DNA from: Anaerolineae bacterium
Lineage (GTDB): Bacteria; Chloroflexota; Anaerolineae; B4-G1; SLSP01
NCBI GenBank assembly: GCA_021159805.1
Contig: JAGHDT010000315.1
Span: 1-7,223, forward strand
Length of the DNA: 7,223 nucleotides
Reading direction: 5' to 3'
In this document: positions 1 through 6,105 of the stretch, piece by piece
Position numbering within the stretch: position 1 is the first letter of the stretch
How the letters are laid out: the number at the start of each line of letters is the position of its first letter
Made by a program: the position numbers and the translations under genes
The notes under the pieces: model-generated
Database searches by the model: none
What the model saw: only the letters and a program-made list of their open reading frames with translations
What the model was told of the DNA's origin: nothing

Positions 1-317
1 CCTTGATCACGGCAGAGACAATGTCGTTCGTGACCCTGATACTGTCTGAGTTGTTCCGGGCCTATACCTCACGCTCCGAGCGGTATCCGCTGATCAAGCT
101 GGGCGTTTTCACCAACAAGTACATGCAGTATGCCGTTGGTTTCTCAGTCTTCCTGCTGCTTCTCGTGATCTACATACCGGTGCCGTCCGTCCGTGAGATC
201 TTCAACACGACGCCACTGAACTTGGTGGAGTGGCTGGTTATGGCCCCGCTGATCCTGCTGCCCTCCGTGGCTGCGGAGATCCAGAAGGCGATTGTCTACC
301 GCTCCGACCGACCCTGA
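1..317 (+). CDS. P-type cation-transporting ATPase, C-terminal fragment (5' end outside window)
   Basis: This is the last 105 or so codons of an integral membrane P-type ATPase, which couples ATP hydrolysis to cation export or uptake. The visible part is the C-terminal transmembrane domain. One helix holds the SELFRAYTSRSE stretch (about residues 15-26 of the fragment), a second runs from about KYMQYAV to VIYIP, and a last one covers EWLVMAPLILLPSVAAEI, ending in a short basic tail. The spacing of SELFRAYTSRSE lines up with the SERCA segment EMCNALNSLSE, so its Glu would match a calcium-site glutamate. This favours a Ca2+-type (IIA/IIB-like) pump, but substrate is an inference because the catalytic domains lie upstream. 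The first codon in the window (TTG) is internal, not a start. The TGA stop at 315-317 is followed 34 bp later by a strong terminator, so this gene ends its transcript. Confidence 0.85.
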   Translation, partial: LITAETMSFVTLILSELFRAYTSRSERYPLIKLGVFTNKYMQYAVGFSVFLLLLVIYIPVPSVREIFNTTPLNLVEWLVMAPLILLPSVAAEIQKAIVYRSDRP

Positions 318-351
318 GGCCCACGCCAACTTCGGGCTGAGTTAGTGATAG

Positions 352-385
352 AAGAGGCGATACTCCTGGGGTATCGCCTCTTTTT
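352..385 (+). terminator. Intrinsic terminator after the ATPase gene
   Basis: A perfect stem pairs 352-363 with 371-382 (core GAGGCGATAC/GTATCGCCTC) around a 7-base loop (364-370), and the + strand continues in a T run at 381-385. It lies 34 bp after the ATPase stop codon. On the opposite strand the same hairpin is followed only by CTATCAC, so it may slow or stop transcription coming from the convergent synthase gene, but less convincingly. Confidence 0.9.
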
Positions 386-438
386 CGTACATAGCTGACG
401 TCTTCGCTTGGTCTAGTGGAGATCTGTCGAATAACCCG

Positions 439-597
439 GCTATGCCGTTTTCCTTGCGCTGAGCGGACCACAGTCCGCGTTCTGCTCTGCGTTCCGTTTC
501 CGCCAGAGCGCTGGATCACAATCCAGCACGAGCACGCTTTACGTTGCCAGGCCGCTCTCCGGTGGTCACGACTTAGCGGCTCTTGCTCCGGCATAGC
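439..597 (-). ncRNA. Candidate multi-hairpin structured RNA (unclassified)
   Basis: A 9-bp helix (GCTATGCCG at 439-447 with CGGCATAGC at 589-597) encloses four local hairpins: 463-478 (6 bp, 4-base loop), 484-509 (6 bp, extendable by two pairs past a bulge), 510-527 (7 bp, 4-base loop) directly abutting the previous one, and 551-580 (6 bp, 18-base loop). The arrangement resembles a multibranched RNA. The strand is inferred only from the adjacent hairpin at 597-649, which pairs better as - strand RNA because of two G-U wobbles. It matches none of the RNase P, tmRNA, SRP RNA, 6S or common riboswitch consensus motifs I looked for. No promoter or U-tract terminator bounds it closely, so it may equally be a 3' untranslated region or only a cluster of palindromes. 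Confidence 0.3.
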
Positions 598-649
598 AAT
601 GCCCCGTGCACGCTATGAACTCACGGATCATAGGGCACACGGGGCATTG
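597..649 (-). repeat. Long near-perfect hairpin downstream of the synthase gene
   Basis: Positions 597-608 and 638-649 are exact reverse complements (12 bp), and 613-618 pairs with 628-633 (6 bp). Read as - strand RNA, the join between them gives two G-U wobbles, one Watson-Crick pair and one C-C mismatch, making a 21-pair hairpin with a 9-base loop. Read as + strand RNA, the same join has two A-C and one G-G mismatch. It starts 28 bases after the synthase stop codon. No U tract follows on either strand, so it is not a standard intrinsic terminator; it could stabilise the mRNA 3' end or assist factor-dependent termination. Confidence 0.65.
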
Positions 650-677
650 GCATTGCCACCAGGTTTGGCTGTTGCTG

Positions 678-3600
678 TCAGCCTTCTCGTGGAACAACCC
701 TTATGCTGACGGGTTCGGTCTCTGTCCTGTTTCCCGCGGCATCGTAGACAATGACGTGGAACCGGTATTGGCCCGGTCCTTTCAGGATCCAGTTGACGTT
801 GAAGGGCGCGATGGTGCGGACGTTGAAAGGTTCCTCGGCTTCGTTCTCGTAGAACTCCACCCTGTCAATCGCGTAGTTGTCGTTGACCTGAGCGTTGACG
901 TTGACCCATTCATCGAGCCCGTACTCATACTCGTTCCCTGCCGGTGGGTAGGTCAGGTCCACCTTGGGTGGGGTGTTATCGACCGTGAGCTGGATGGATG
1001 ATTGCCTGACTTGCTGGTCCTGGCCCACGACCTGCAACTGGAGTGTGTAGATACCGTCTTCCAGGCCGGTAGTGTCGAAGTTCTCCAGAAGGTTGTTGTC
1101 GACCTGGTTGCCGTGGTCCGGACCGACCTGGAGCCACGCTGTAGGATTCATCCCCTCGCCGAAGACCAGCCGGTAGAAAGCCACGTCACCCCGGGCGTTG
1201 CCGGAGATCGGTACAACGCCGCCCACATAGGAGTACGTTTTGGGAGAGATGATGGCTACCTCAGCCTGGGCCTGGTTGGGCCCGTAGACCGTGTCGTAGT
1301 CGGTGGGGGGGAGGAAGGTTGCCTGTTTCTCTTCGGGCAGGCTGGCGATCCAATCCTGTGCCTCCGGTGGCAGGATGGTGTACACGCGCTCCTCGACCAA
1401 CTCCGGCGGGGTGTAGATGGTCGCGAGATTGCCGGTTTCCTTGTTGATCAGGTAGACTTGGCTCAGCGTGTCTTTTTCTGTGGGTTCGGTCCCCGGAATC
1501 ATGAGCTCCGTGGTTGTTGCGCAGCTGTCGCTGGGCAGCATGCCGGACACCGCACAGACGGTCACGTCTACCAGGCCTCCCGGATTAGTGAACGAGTAGA
1601 TGGGTTCGTCCAGATGCGCGTATTCCATGACCGCGTGCCAGATATAGCTCGCCCCGCGCGAACCCGGTGTGTTGATCATATAGTCGTCGGCGTTCTTGTT
1701 GCCTTGCCACACGCCCACGATCAACTGCGGTGTGTAGCCGACGGTCCAGTTGTCGCTGAAATTGTTTGTCGTGCCGGTCTTGGCCGCGGCGGGGCGTTCG
1801 TTCGCGAGCTCCAGTGCGTTGGGTGTGCCGAAGGCAGGGATCCGGGCCCGGCGGTCCGAGAGGATGTTGGTGATGAGATAGGCTAACCGCGGCTCGAGGA
1901 TCTGGCGCGACTCTGGCTGGTCCAATTGGTAGAGAATCTTGCCGTTGCGGTCCTCAACCCGCAGGATGGAGACAGGGTTGAGTTCGCGGAAGTTCGGGCG
2001 CAGCTGCGCTTCGGGAACTGGGGCACCGTACAACGTGCCGTTGTTTGCGAAGACGGTGAAGGCGTAGACCTCGTCGATTAGCTTGACCTCGCCACCGCCC
2101 AGTGTGAGGCTCAGACCGTAGTGCTGGAGGCCCTTGTCCAGGGTGGTGATGCCCATTTGATGGGCAGTGCGCATTACGTTGTCGATGCCGGCAATGGACA
2201 TCGCCTCTACTGCCGGGATGTTGAGCGAGCGTGCCAGCGCATTGTGCAGGCTGATCGGCCCGTGGTAGGTGCGCGAGTAATTCTCGGGGACGTAGGGGGC
2301 CATGCCCGGGCCCTGATCAAAGGCCTGGCGGACATCCAGGAACATATGCGCTGCATTGTGTCCCTGGGCGAGGAAGGTCACGTAGGTGAAGGGCTTGAAC
2401 GAGGAACCGGGCTGGCGCAGGCCATCGGCTGCGACATTGAATTTGCCGTCAATCTCCTCGTTCCAGTAGTCGGCACTGCCGACCATGGCCAGGATCTCGC
2501 CCGTTGTCGGGCGGATAGCGATCACGGCGGAGTTCTTGATGTTGTAGTCGTTGCCGACGCGGCTTGCTGGGACGTCTGGCAGATACTGGGCGGCATCGCA
2601 CCCAGCCCCCAAGGCCTCCGAGATCACTGCGGTGGGGTCCTCCCCACTCAGAATCCGCAGATAGGTCTGAACCGTGCACTCGGCCTGCTCGTTAAGTTCG
2701 AGGTCGAGCGTCGTGTAGACCTGCAGGCCGCCACCGGCCACCAGCGCGGCGCCGAACATCTCCTCAAGCTCGTGGCGTACGTACATGGAGAAGTGGGGGG
2801 CCCGAATGTCGAAGCGCTGGGTGGATTTGGCGAGATCCCAGGGCTCGTTTTTGGCGGCCTCCGCTTCGGCCGTGGTGACGCATCCTTCCTCGACCATACG
2901 CCTCAGGACGATCTCTTTGCGGCTGAATGCGTCGTCAGGGGTATCAAACGGGTTGAGTCGTGGGTACTGGGGGATGGCAATCAGCGTCGCGGTTTCGGAG
3001 AGCGTGAGATCGCGCGCCGCTTTGTCGAAGTAGACGCGCGCTGCAGCATCAATCCCGTAGGCGAGATTGCCGTAGAAGTTGGTGTTGATATACCATTCCA
3101 GGATGGTGCTCTTGTCGTAGAGCCGGGTGAGCTCCAGGGAGATCAGGACCTCTTTGATCTTGCGGGCGTAGCTCTTCTCGCTGCGCTCCTCCAGCGGGAT
3201 GACCGAGTTCTTGACCACCTGCTGTGTGATGGACGAACCACCCTGGATCTCGTTGCCCTGGAGGTTATCGACAAAGGCGCGCACAATACCGCGGAAGTTG
3301 AAGCCCGGATTGGTCCAGAACGTCTTGTCCTCCATGGCTACGGTGCCGCAGACGACGTACTCGGGTACCTCGGAGAAGGGGAGCCAGGTGCGGTCACCGG
3401 CGTTCGCATCGATGACCTCGTAAATAAGTGCCGGATCCTTCTGCCCGTCCCCGTCTGTGTCGGGTCCCCAGGCGTAGATCTTGGTCGTCTCAAAGGTCTC
3501 AATGCTTGCTTGGGCGACGTCGTCCGGTGTGGGAAGGTTCTCGGTGATGACCGTGTAGGCGCCGGCCGCTGTGCCGACGCTGATGCCGACAAAGAGCAGC

Positions 3601-3743
3601 GAGGTCAGGATGGAGATCAACACGAGCCCGCCGAGGATGCGCAGCCCCAGCTGAAAACCGGTTTGGCTCTGTTTTCGTCTGCGCTCACGATCAATGACGA
3701 TCAGCGCCCGAATCAAGGAGACGGGCGTGCGATGTCGAGTCAT
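678..3743 (-). CDS. Bifunctional class A penicillin-binding protein (transglycosylase/transpeptidase) with C-terminal Ig-like domains
   Basis: A 1021-residue membrane-anchored peptidoglycan synthase that polymerises glycan strands from lipid II and crosslinks stem peptides outside the membrane. A basic cytoplasmic N-terminus is followed by one membrane helix (about 33-65). The GT51 glycosyltransferase domain (about 110-300) shows AMEDKTF with catalytic Glu138, GGSSITQQ (168-175), RKIKE (194-198) and ILEWYIN (214-220). The transpeptidase domain has SxxK at 447-450 (nucleophile Ser447), SLN at 506-508 and KTG at 655-657, followed by a CAVSGMLPSDSC segment (730-741). Residues about 827-920 and 925-1018 look like two bacterial Ig-like beta domains. 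Oddities are a DTDGDGQKD calcium-loop-like insert (95-103) and Asn145 where the family motif usually has His. The ATG at 3741-3743 is preceded by AGAGGT about 10 bases upstream. It is divergent from ffh. PBP1A-like is the closest description. Confidence 0.95.
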   Translation of the reverse strand: MTRHRTPVSLIRALIVIDRERRRKQSQTGFQLGLRILGGLVLISILTSLLFVGISVGTAAGAYTVITENLPTPDDVAQASIETFETTKIYAWGPDTDGDGQKDPALIYEVIDANAGDRTWLPFSEVPEYVVCGTVAMEDKTFWTNPGFNFRGIVRAFVDNLQGNEIQGGSSITQQVVKNSVIPLEERSEKSYARKIKEVLISLELTRLYDKSTILEWYINTNFYGNLAYGIDAAARVYFDKAARDLTLSETATLIAIPQYPRLNPFDTPDDAFSRKEIVLRRMVEEGCVTTAEAEAAKNEPWDLAKSTQRFDIRAPHFSMYVRHELEEMFGAALVAGGGLQVYTTLDLELNEQAECTVQTYLRILSGEDPTAVISEALGAGCDAAQYLPDVPASRVGNDYNIKNSAVIAIRPTTGEILAMVGSADYWNEEIDGKFNVAADGLRQPGSSFKPFTYVTFLAQGHNAAHMFLDVRQAFDQGPGMAPYVPENYSRTYHGPISLHNALARSLNIPAVEAMSIAGIDNVMRTAHQMGITTLDKGLQHYGLSLTLGGGEVKLIDEVYAFTVFANNGTLYGAPVPEAQLRPNFRELNPVSILRVEDRNGKILYQLDQPESRQILEPRLAYLITNILSDRRARIPAFGTPNALELANERPAAAKTGTTNNFSDNWTVGYTPQLIVGVWQGNKNADDYMINTPGSRGASYIWHAVMEYAHLDEPIYSFTNPGGLVDVTVCAVSGMLPSDSCATTTELMIPGTEPTEKDTLSQVYLINKETGNLATIYTPPELVEERVYTILPPEAQDWIASLPEEKQATFLPPTDYDTVYGPNQAQAEVAIISPKTYSYVGGVVPISGNARGDVAFYRLVFGEGMNPTAWLQVGPDHGNQVDNNLLENFDTTGLEDGIYTLQLQVVGQDQQVRQSSIQLTVDNTPPKVDLTYPPAGNEYEYGLDEWVNVNAQVNDNYAIDRVEFYENEAEEPFNVRTIAPFNVNWILKGPGQYRFHVIVYDAAGNRTETEPVSIRVVPREG

Positions 3744-3790
3744 AGTTCGGATTACCTCTGGTTCTATCCTATGGTATGGTTACGTCCTTG

Positions 3791-3817
3791 TGCGCCCAGC
3801 CGGCGAGCCGGCACGCA
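3791..3817 (-). promoter_or_regulatory. GC-rich stem-loop in the predicted leader of the synthase gene
   Basis: GCCGG at 3799-3803 pairs with CCGGC at 3808-3812 around a 4-base loop. An outer TGCG/CGCA helix (3791-3794 with 3814-3817) stacks on it across an asymmetric internal loop. It lies between the predicted - strand promoter (3858-3885) and the synthase start at 3743, so it would be in the 5' leader of that mRNA. Function is unknown; a chance GC-rich dyad is possible. Confidence 0.4.
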
Positions 3818-3857
3818 GGGCGGAGGGGGCGGTGGACTCCTGTTCCGCGACTGGCGT

Positions 3858-3885
3858 ATTATGCCTTGGTCCAGGCGATTGGCAA
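3858..3885 (-). promoter_or_regulatory. Predicted sigma70-type promoter for the synthase gene
   Basis: On the - strand, TTGCCA (3880-3885, five of six consensus bases) and CATAAT (3858-3863, five of six) are separated by 16 bp. Transcription would start near 3851, giving a leader of roughly 108 bases before the ATG at 3743. This is the best promoter match upstream of the gene. Confidence 0.55.
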
Positions 3886-3962
3886 GGAAGGTGTCTCCGA
3901 AGCGGTAGCGGGATACTCGGAAACGAAGCCTGCTTCCTTATGTGCAGCGACGGTTTCAATGC

Positions 3963-3990
3963 TTGACGTATTTGCGTTATCCATTAGAAT
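3963..3990 (+). promoter_or_regulatory. Predicted sigma70-type promoter for ffh
   Basis: TTGACG (3963-3968) and TAGAAT (3985-3990) each match five of six consensus bases and are separated by 16 bp. The start of transcription would fall at about 3996-3998, some 28-30 bases before the ffh ATG at 4026. It likely drives the whole ffh-rpsP-khpA-rimM cluster unless internal promoters exist. Confidence 0.7.
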
Positions 3991-3997
3991 GTATTTT

Positions 3998-4033
3998 ATG
4001 GTGCTAATGCCTACTGCGAGAGCCTATGTTTGA
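3998..4033 (+). CDS. Possible 11-codon leader minicistron overlapping the ffh start
   Basis: ATG at 3998 opens a frame encoding MVLMPTARAYV and stops with TGA at 4031-4033, a few bases past the ffh ATG (4026) and in a different frame. A second in-frame ATG lies at 4007. The predicted transcription start falls at or next to the first ATG, so it could be read as a leaderless frame. Ffh itself has only a weak Shine-Dalgarno (GAGAG, 4018-4022), which would suit coupling by termination and reinitiation. Nothing shows that it is translated; it may be chance. Confidence 0.2.
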   Translation: MVLMPTARAYV

Positions 4034-5354
4034 ATCACTCAGTGAGAAGCTTCAGGACGTCTTTGACCGGCTAGGTAAGCGAGGTATCTTACGCGAAGAA
4101 GATGTCAAGGCGGTTCTGCGAGAGATTCGGCTTGCACTTCTGGAGGCAGACGTCAACTATCGGGTCGTGAAAGACTTCACGGCGCGGGTGCGCGAGAAGG
4201 CTGTTGGAGAAACGGTCTCCAAAGCGCTGAATCCGGCTCAGCAGGTCATCAAGATCGTCCATCAGGAGCTGGTGGAGACGCTGGGTGAACCTGGACGGCT
4301 TGAGCTGAAGGGGCGTGCCCCGTACACACTCATGCTCGTAGGTCTGCAAGGCTCCGGTAAGACGACGACTGCGGCGAAGCTTGCGCTTCATCTGCGATCG
4401 CAGGGACACTTTCCAATGATGGTGGCTGCGGATATCTATCGTCCGGCAGCCATCACCCAATTGGAGGTGTTGGGGCGACAGCTCGATCTCCCGGTGTACA
4501 GTGAATCGGGGTGCGACAATCCGCCCGAGATCTGTGTCCGCGGCTTGAACGCTGCGCGGGAACGTGGTTGTGATCTGATTATACTGGACACCGCCGGCAG
4601 GCTGCAGATTGACGATACGATGATGGCAGAGCTGGAGGCCATCCGGGACCGGGTTCACCCGATTGAGGTCTTGCTCGTGGCCGACGCGATGACTGGCCAG
4701 GAAGCGGTGAGCATCGCCTCCGGTTTTCATGAGCGCGTTGGGCTGACCGGGTTAGTGCTGACCAAGGTAGACGGCGACGCTCGCGGTGGCGCGGCTATTA
4801 GTATGCGCGCAGTGACCGGTGTGCCGATCAAGTTCCTGGGTGTCGGCGAGAAGCTCAGCGGGCTGGAGCTTTTCCATCCGGACCGGTTGGCGTCGCGAAT
4901 TCTGGGTATGGGCGATGTTCTCTCGCTGATTGAGCGTGCGGAGACGAGCTTCGGTGCCGAGCAGGCCGCGAAGATGGAGAAGAAGCTGCGCAGGGGAGAC
5001 TTCGATCTTGAGGACTTCCTTGATCAGTTGCGTCAGGTGCGCAAGATGGGCCCGATTCAGGAGATTCTGAACATGGTGCCGGGTATGGGTAATGCGCTGC
5101 GTGGCGTGGAGATCGACCAGGGGCAGACGGAGGAGAGCCTGAATGCTGTCGAGGCGATTATCCTCTCTATGACGCCCGGTGAGCGTCGAAATCCCAAGGT
5201 CTTGAACGCCGGTCGCAAGCGGCGCGTGGCGGCTGGCAGTGGCACGTCGGTGCAGCAGGTTAACCAACTGCTGTCTCAGCACCGGCAGATGCGGCGTATG
5301 ATGAAGCGTCTGAATCAGGGCAAACTTCGCGGGTTATCGGGGTTGTTTGGATAG
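4026..5354 (+). CDS. ffh: Signal recognition particle GTPase Ffh (SRP54 homologue)
   Basis: The 442-residue protein component of the bacterial signal recognition particle. It binds hydrophobic signal sequences and 4.5S RNA, then docks with FtsY at the membrane. The N domain helical bundle (about 1-90, with REIRLALLEADV at 32-43) is followed by the GTPase G domain: P-loop GLQGSGKTT (106-114), DTAGR (188-192), TKVDGDARGG (246-255) and GVGEK (272-276). The M domain (about 325-442) is methionine-rich, with the MGPIQEILNMVPGMG finger region (341-355), an RNA-binding segment including RKRRVAAGSGTSVQQVN (397-413), and a Met/Arg-rich end. Length and ends fit the family, and MFESLSEKLQ is the usual N-terminus, so the ATG at 4026 is well placed despite a weak ribosome binding site. 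A good promoter lies 36 bases upstream of the start. The 4.5S RNA gene is not in the window. Confidence 0.98.
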   Translation: MFESLSEKLQDVFDRLGKRGILREEDVKAVLREIRLALLEADVNYRVVKDFTARVREKAVGETVSKALNPAQQVIKIVHQELVETLGEPGRLELKGRAPYTLMLVGLQGSGKTTTAAKLALHLRSQGHFPMMVAADIYRPAAITQLEVLGRQLDLPVYSESGCDNPPEICVRGLNAARERGCDLIILDTAGRLQIDDTMMAELEAIRDRVHPIEVLLVADAMTGQEAVSIASGFHERVGLTGLVLTKVDGDARGGAAISMRAVTGVPIKFLGVGEKLSGLELFHPDRLASRILGMGDVLSLIERAETSFGAEQAAKMEKKLRRGDFDLEDFLDQLRQVRKMGPIQEILNMVPGMGNALRGVEIDQGQTEESLNAVEAIILSMTPGERRNPKVLNAGRKRRVAAGSGTSVQQVNQLLSQHRQMRRMMKRLNQGKLRGLSGLFG

Positions 5355-5363
5355 AAGCAGATT

Positions 5364-5410
5364 CACGCATGTGCACCGGGTTGGGGCACGCGTGGTTGCC
5401 ACAAGGTGGC
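5364..5410 (+). promoter_or_regulatory. Two tandem stem-loops in the ffh-rpsP spacer
   Basis: CACGC (5364-5368) pairs with GCGTG (5390-5394), continuing past a 2-base bulge as GTGC (5371-5374) with GCAC (5386-5389). Three bases later GCCAC (5398-5402) pairs with GTGGC (5406-5410) around a 3-base loop. No U run follows, so these are not intrinsic terminators. They would form part of the leader ahead of rpsP and could affect mRNA processing or translation of the ribosomal protein; this is an inference from position only. Confidence 0.4.
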
Positions 5411-5474
5411 GGTACCGGTAGGGCCCGTCCACGAAATTACGCAGAAAGAGATTCATACTGAATTTAGGAGGCAT

Positions 5475-5885
5475 ATGCTTAGAATAAGGTTACGTCGAGT
5501 GGGGGCCAAGAAGCAGCCGAGCTATCGGATAGTTATTGCTGAGCAGACGGCCCCACGTAATGGCAAGTTCCTGGAAGTGGTCGGTTTCTACAATCCGAGA
5601 ACCGAGCCTGAGACCGTGACAATCAAAGAAGAGCGCGTCTTGCACTGGTTGTCGGTCGGTGCTCAGCCGAGCGATTCCGTTGCCCGTATCTTCAGGACGC
5701 ATGGCACGATGGGGCGCTTTGAGCGGTTGCGCGCTGGTGAGTCGCTGTCGGTGTTGGTTGCTGAGGCAGAGAGTGCCGTCCTGGCGGCCGCCAAGACCGC
5801 AGTGGTGTCTGAACCGGAGCCGGCGGTTGCTGCGGTTGAGGTCGAGGCTGAGTCCGAAGACGTGGTTGAGGAGCAGGAATCCTAG
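5475..5885 (+). CDS. rpsP: Small ribosomal subunit protein bS16
   Basis: A 136-residue protein of the 30S subunit body that binds 16S rRNA and aids assembly. The family signature is clear from the first residue: MLRIRLRRVGAKKQPSYRIV (1-20), then APRNGKFLEVVGFYNP (26-41) and the helix KEERVLHWLSVGAQPSDSVARIF (51-73). The start is ATG at 5475, because bS16 begins directly with this strand and AGGAGG lies at 5466-5471; the frame is open further upstream to a GTG at 5406, which has no support. The Shine-Dalgarno ends only 3 bases before ATG, which is close. The conserved core ends near residue 90; residues 95-136 form an Ala/Val/Glu-rich acidic tail absent from the short versions of the family and probably disordered or helical. 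It lies 120 bp after ffh. Confidence 0.97.
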   Translation: MLRIRLRRVGAKKQPSYRIVIAEQTAPRNGKFLEVVGFYNPRTEPETVTIKEERVLHWLSVGAQPSDSVARIFRTHGTMGRFERLRAGESLSVLVAEAESAVLAAAKTAVVSEPEPAVAAVEVEAESEDVVEEQES

Positions 5886-5917
5886 TCTGCCGAGGGCGCA
5901 TTTCGGGAAGATGATTC

Positions 5918-5940
5918 GCTGGCCACACGCCAGCTCTCCT
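5918..5940 (+). terminator. Possible attenuator hairpin after rpsP
   Basis: A perfect 6-bp GC-rich stem with a 5-base loop (5918-5934) is followed by the pyrimidine-rich TCTCCT. It lies 33 bases after the rpsP stop. The U content is low, so at most partial termination is expected; it could also be an mRNA stability element that keeps bS16 expressed above the downstream genes. Confidence 0.3.
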
Positions 5941-6095
5941 TCGTGGGTATCTCGGGTCAGAGACGTAGAGAAGACAAAGGTGACTGCACCGCCGATCCTC
6001 AGGTTGCACAGGCTGGATCTCGGGGCTTCATAGGCCGAGCGTAAGGGTGCCATGTTCAGTTACTCTTCCATCTATACCTGTTCCTATCACTAACC

Positions 6096-6105
6096 GAAGG
6101 AGGTG
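6096..6105 (+). promoter_or_regulatory. Strong Shine-Dalgarno of khpA
   Basis: GAAGGAGGTG is an extended match to the 16S rRNA 3' end; AGGAGG ends 7 bases before the ATG at 6111. It fixes the khpA start and is by far the strongest ribosome binding site in the window. Confidence 0.9.

Larger units (their letters stand above)
386..677. other. Non-coding convergent intergenic region rich in inverted repeats
   Basis: No credible gene lies between the ATPase terminator and the 3' end of the synthase gene; the open frames here lack ribosome binding sites and resemble nothing known. The stretch contains several perfect dyads: 439-447 with 589-597 (9 bp, long range), 463-468 with 473-478, 484-489 with 504-509, 510-516 with 521-527, 551-556 with 575-580, and a large hairpin at 597-649. 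I saw no good promoter on either strand. It could be a structured 3' untranslated region of the synthase mRNA, a small RNA gene, or a decayed repeat element. Confidence 0.6.

Noticed and set aside
506..531. tRNA-His-like anticodon arm on the - strand (GGATTGTGATCC)
   Set aside because: The loop resembles a GTG anticodon arm, but the stem is one base short and no D arm, T arm or acceptor stem can be formed around it.
597..649. Intrinsic terminator for the synthase gene
   Set aside because: The stem is strong but no U-rich tract follows on either strand; it is kept as an unclassified hairpin instead.
416..709. Overlapping + strand frames in the intergenic region (416-709 and 606-1001)
   Set aside because: No ribosome binding site, atypical Cys/Arg/Leu-rich translations, and they run into the antisense of the synthase gene.
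1002..1886. 294-codon + strand open frame
   Set aside because: Also antisense to the synthase gene, with low-complexity Val/Asp/Gly-rich translation and no ribosome binding site.
2121..3908. 595-codon + strand open frame
   Set aside because: It is antisense to the synthase gene, whose catalytic motifs are clear; the translation has no recognisable motif and the long frame follows from the codon bias of the real gene.
4089..4730. 213-codon - strand open frame inside ffh
   Set aside because: Antisense shadow of a highly conserved gene; no motif and no promoter.
5406..5474. GTG at 5406 as the rpsP start
   Set aside because: bS16 begins with the MxxIRLxRxG strand, which starts at 5475 right after AGGAGG; the extra 23 residues have no family support and overlap a hairpin.
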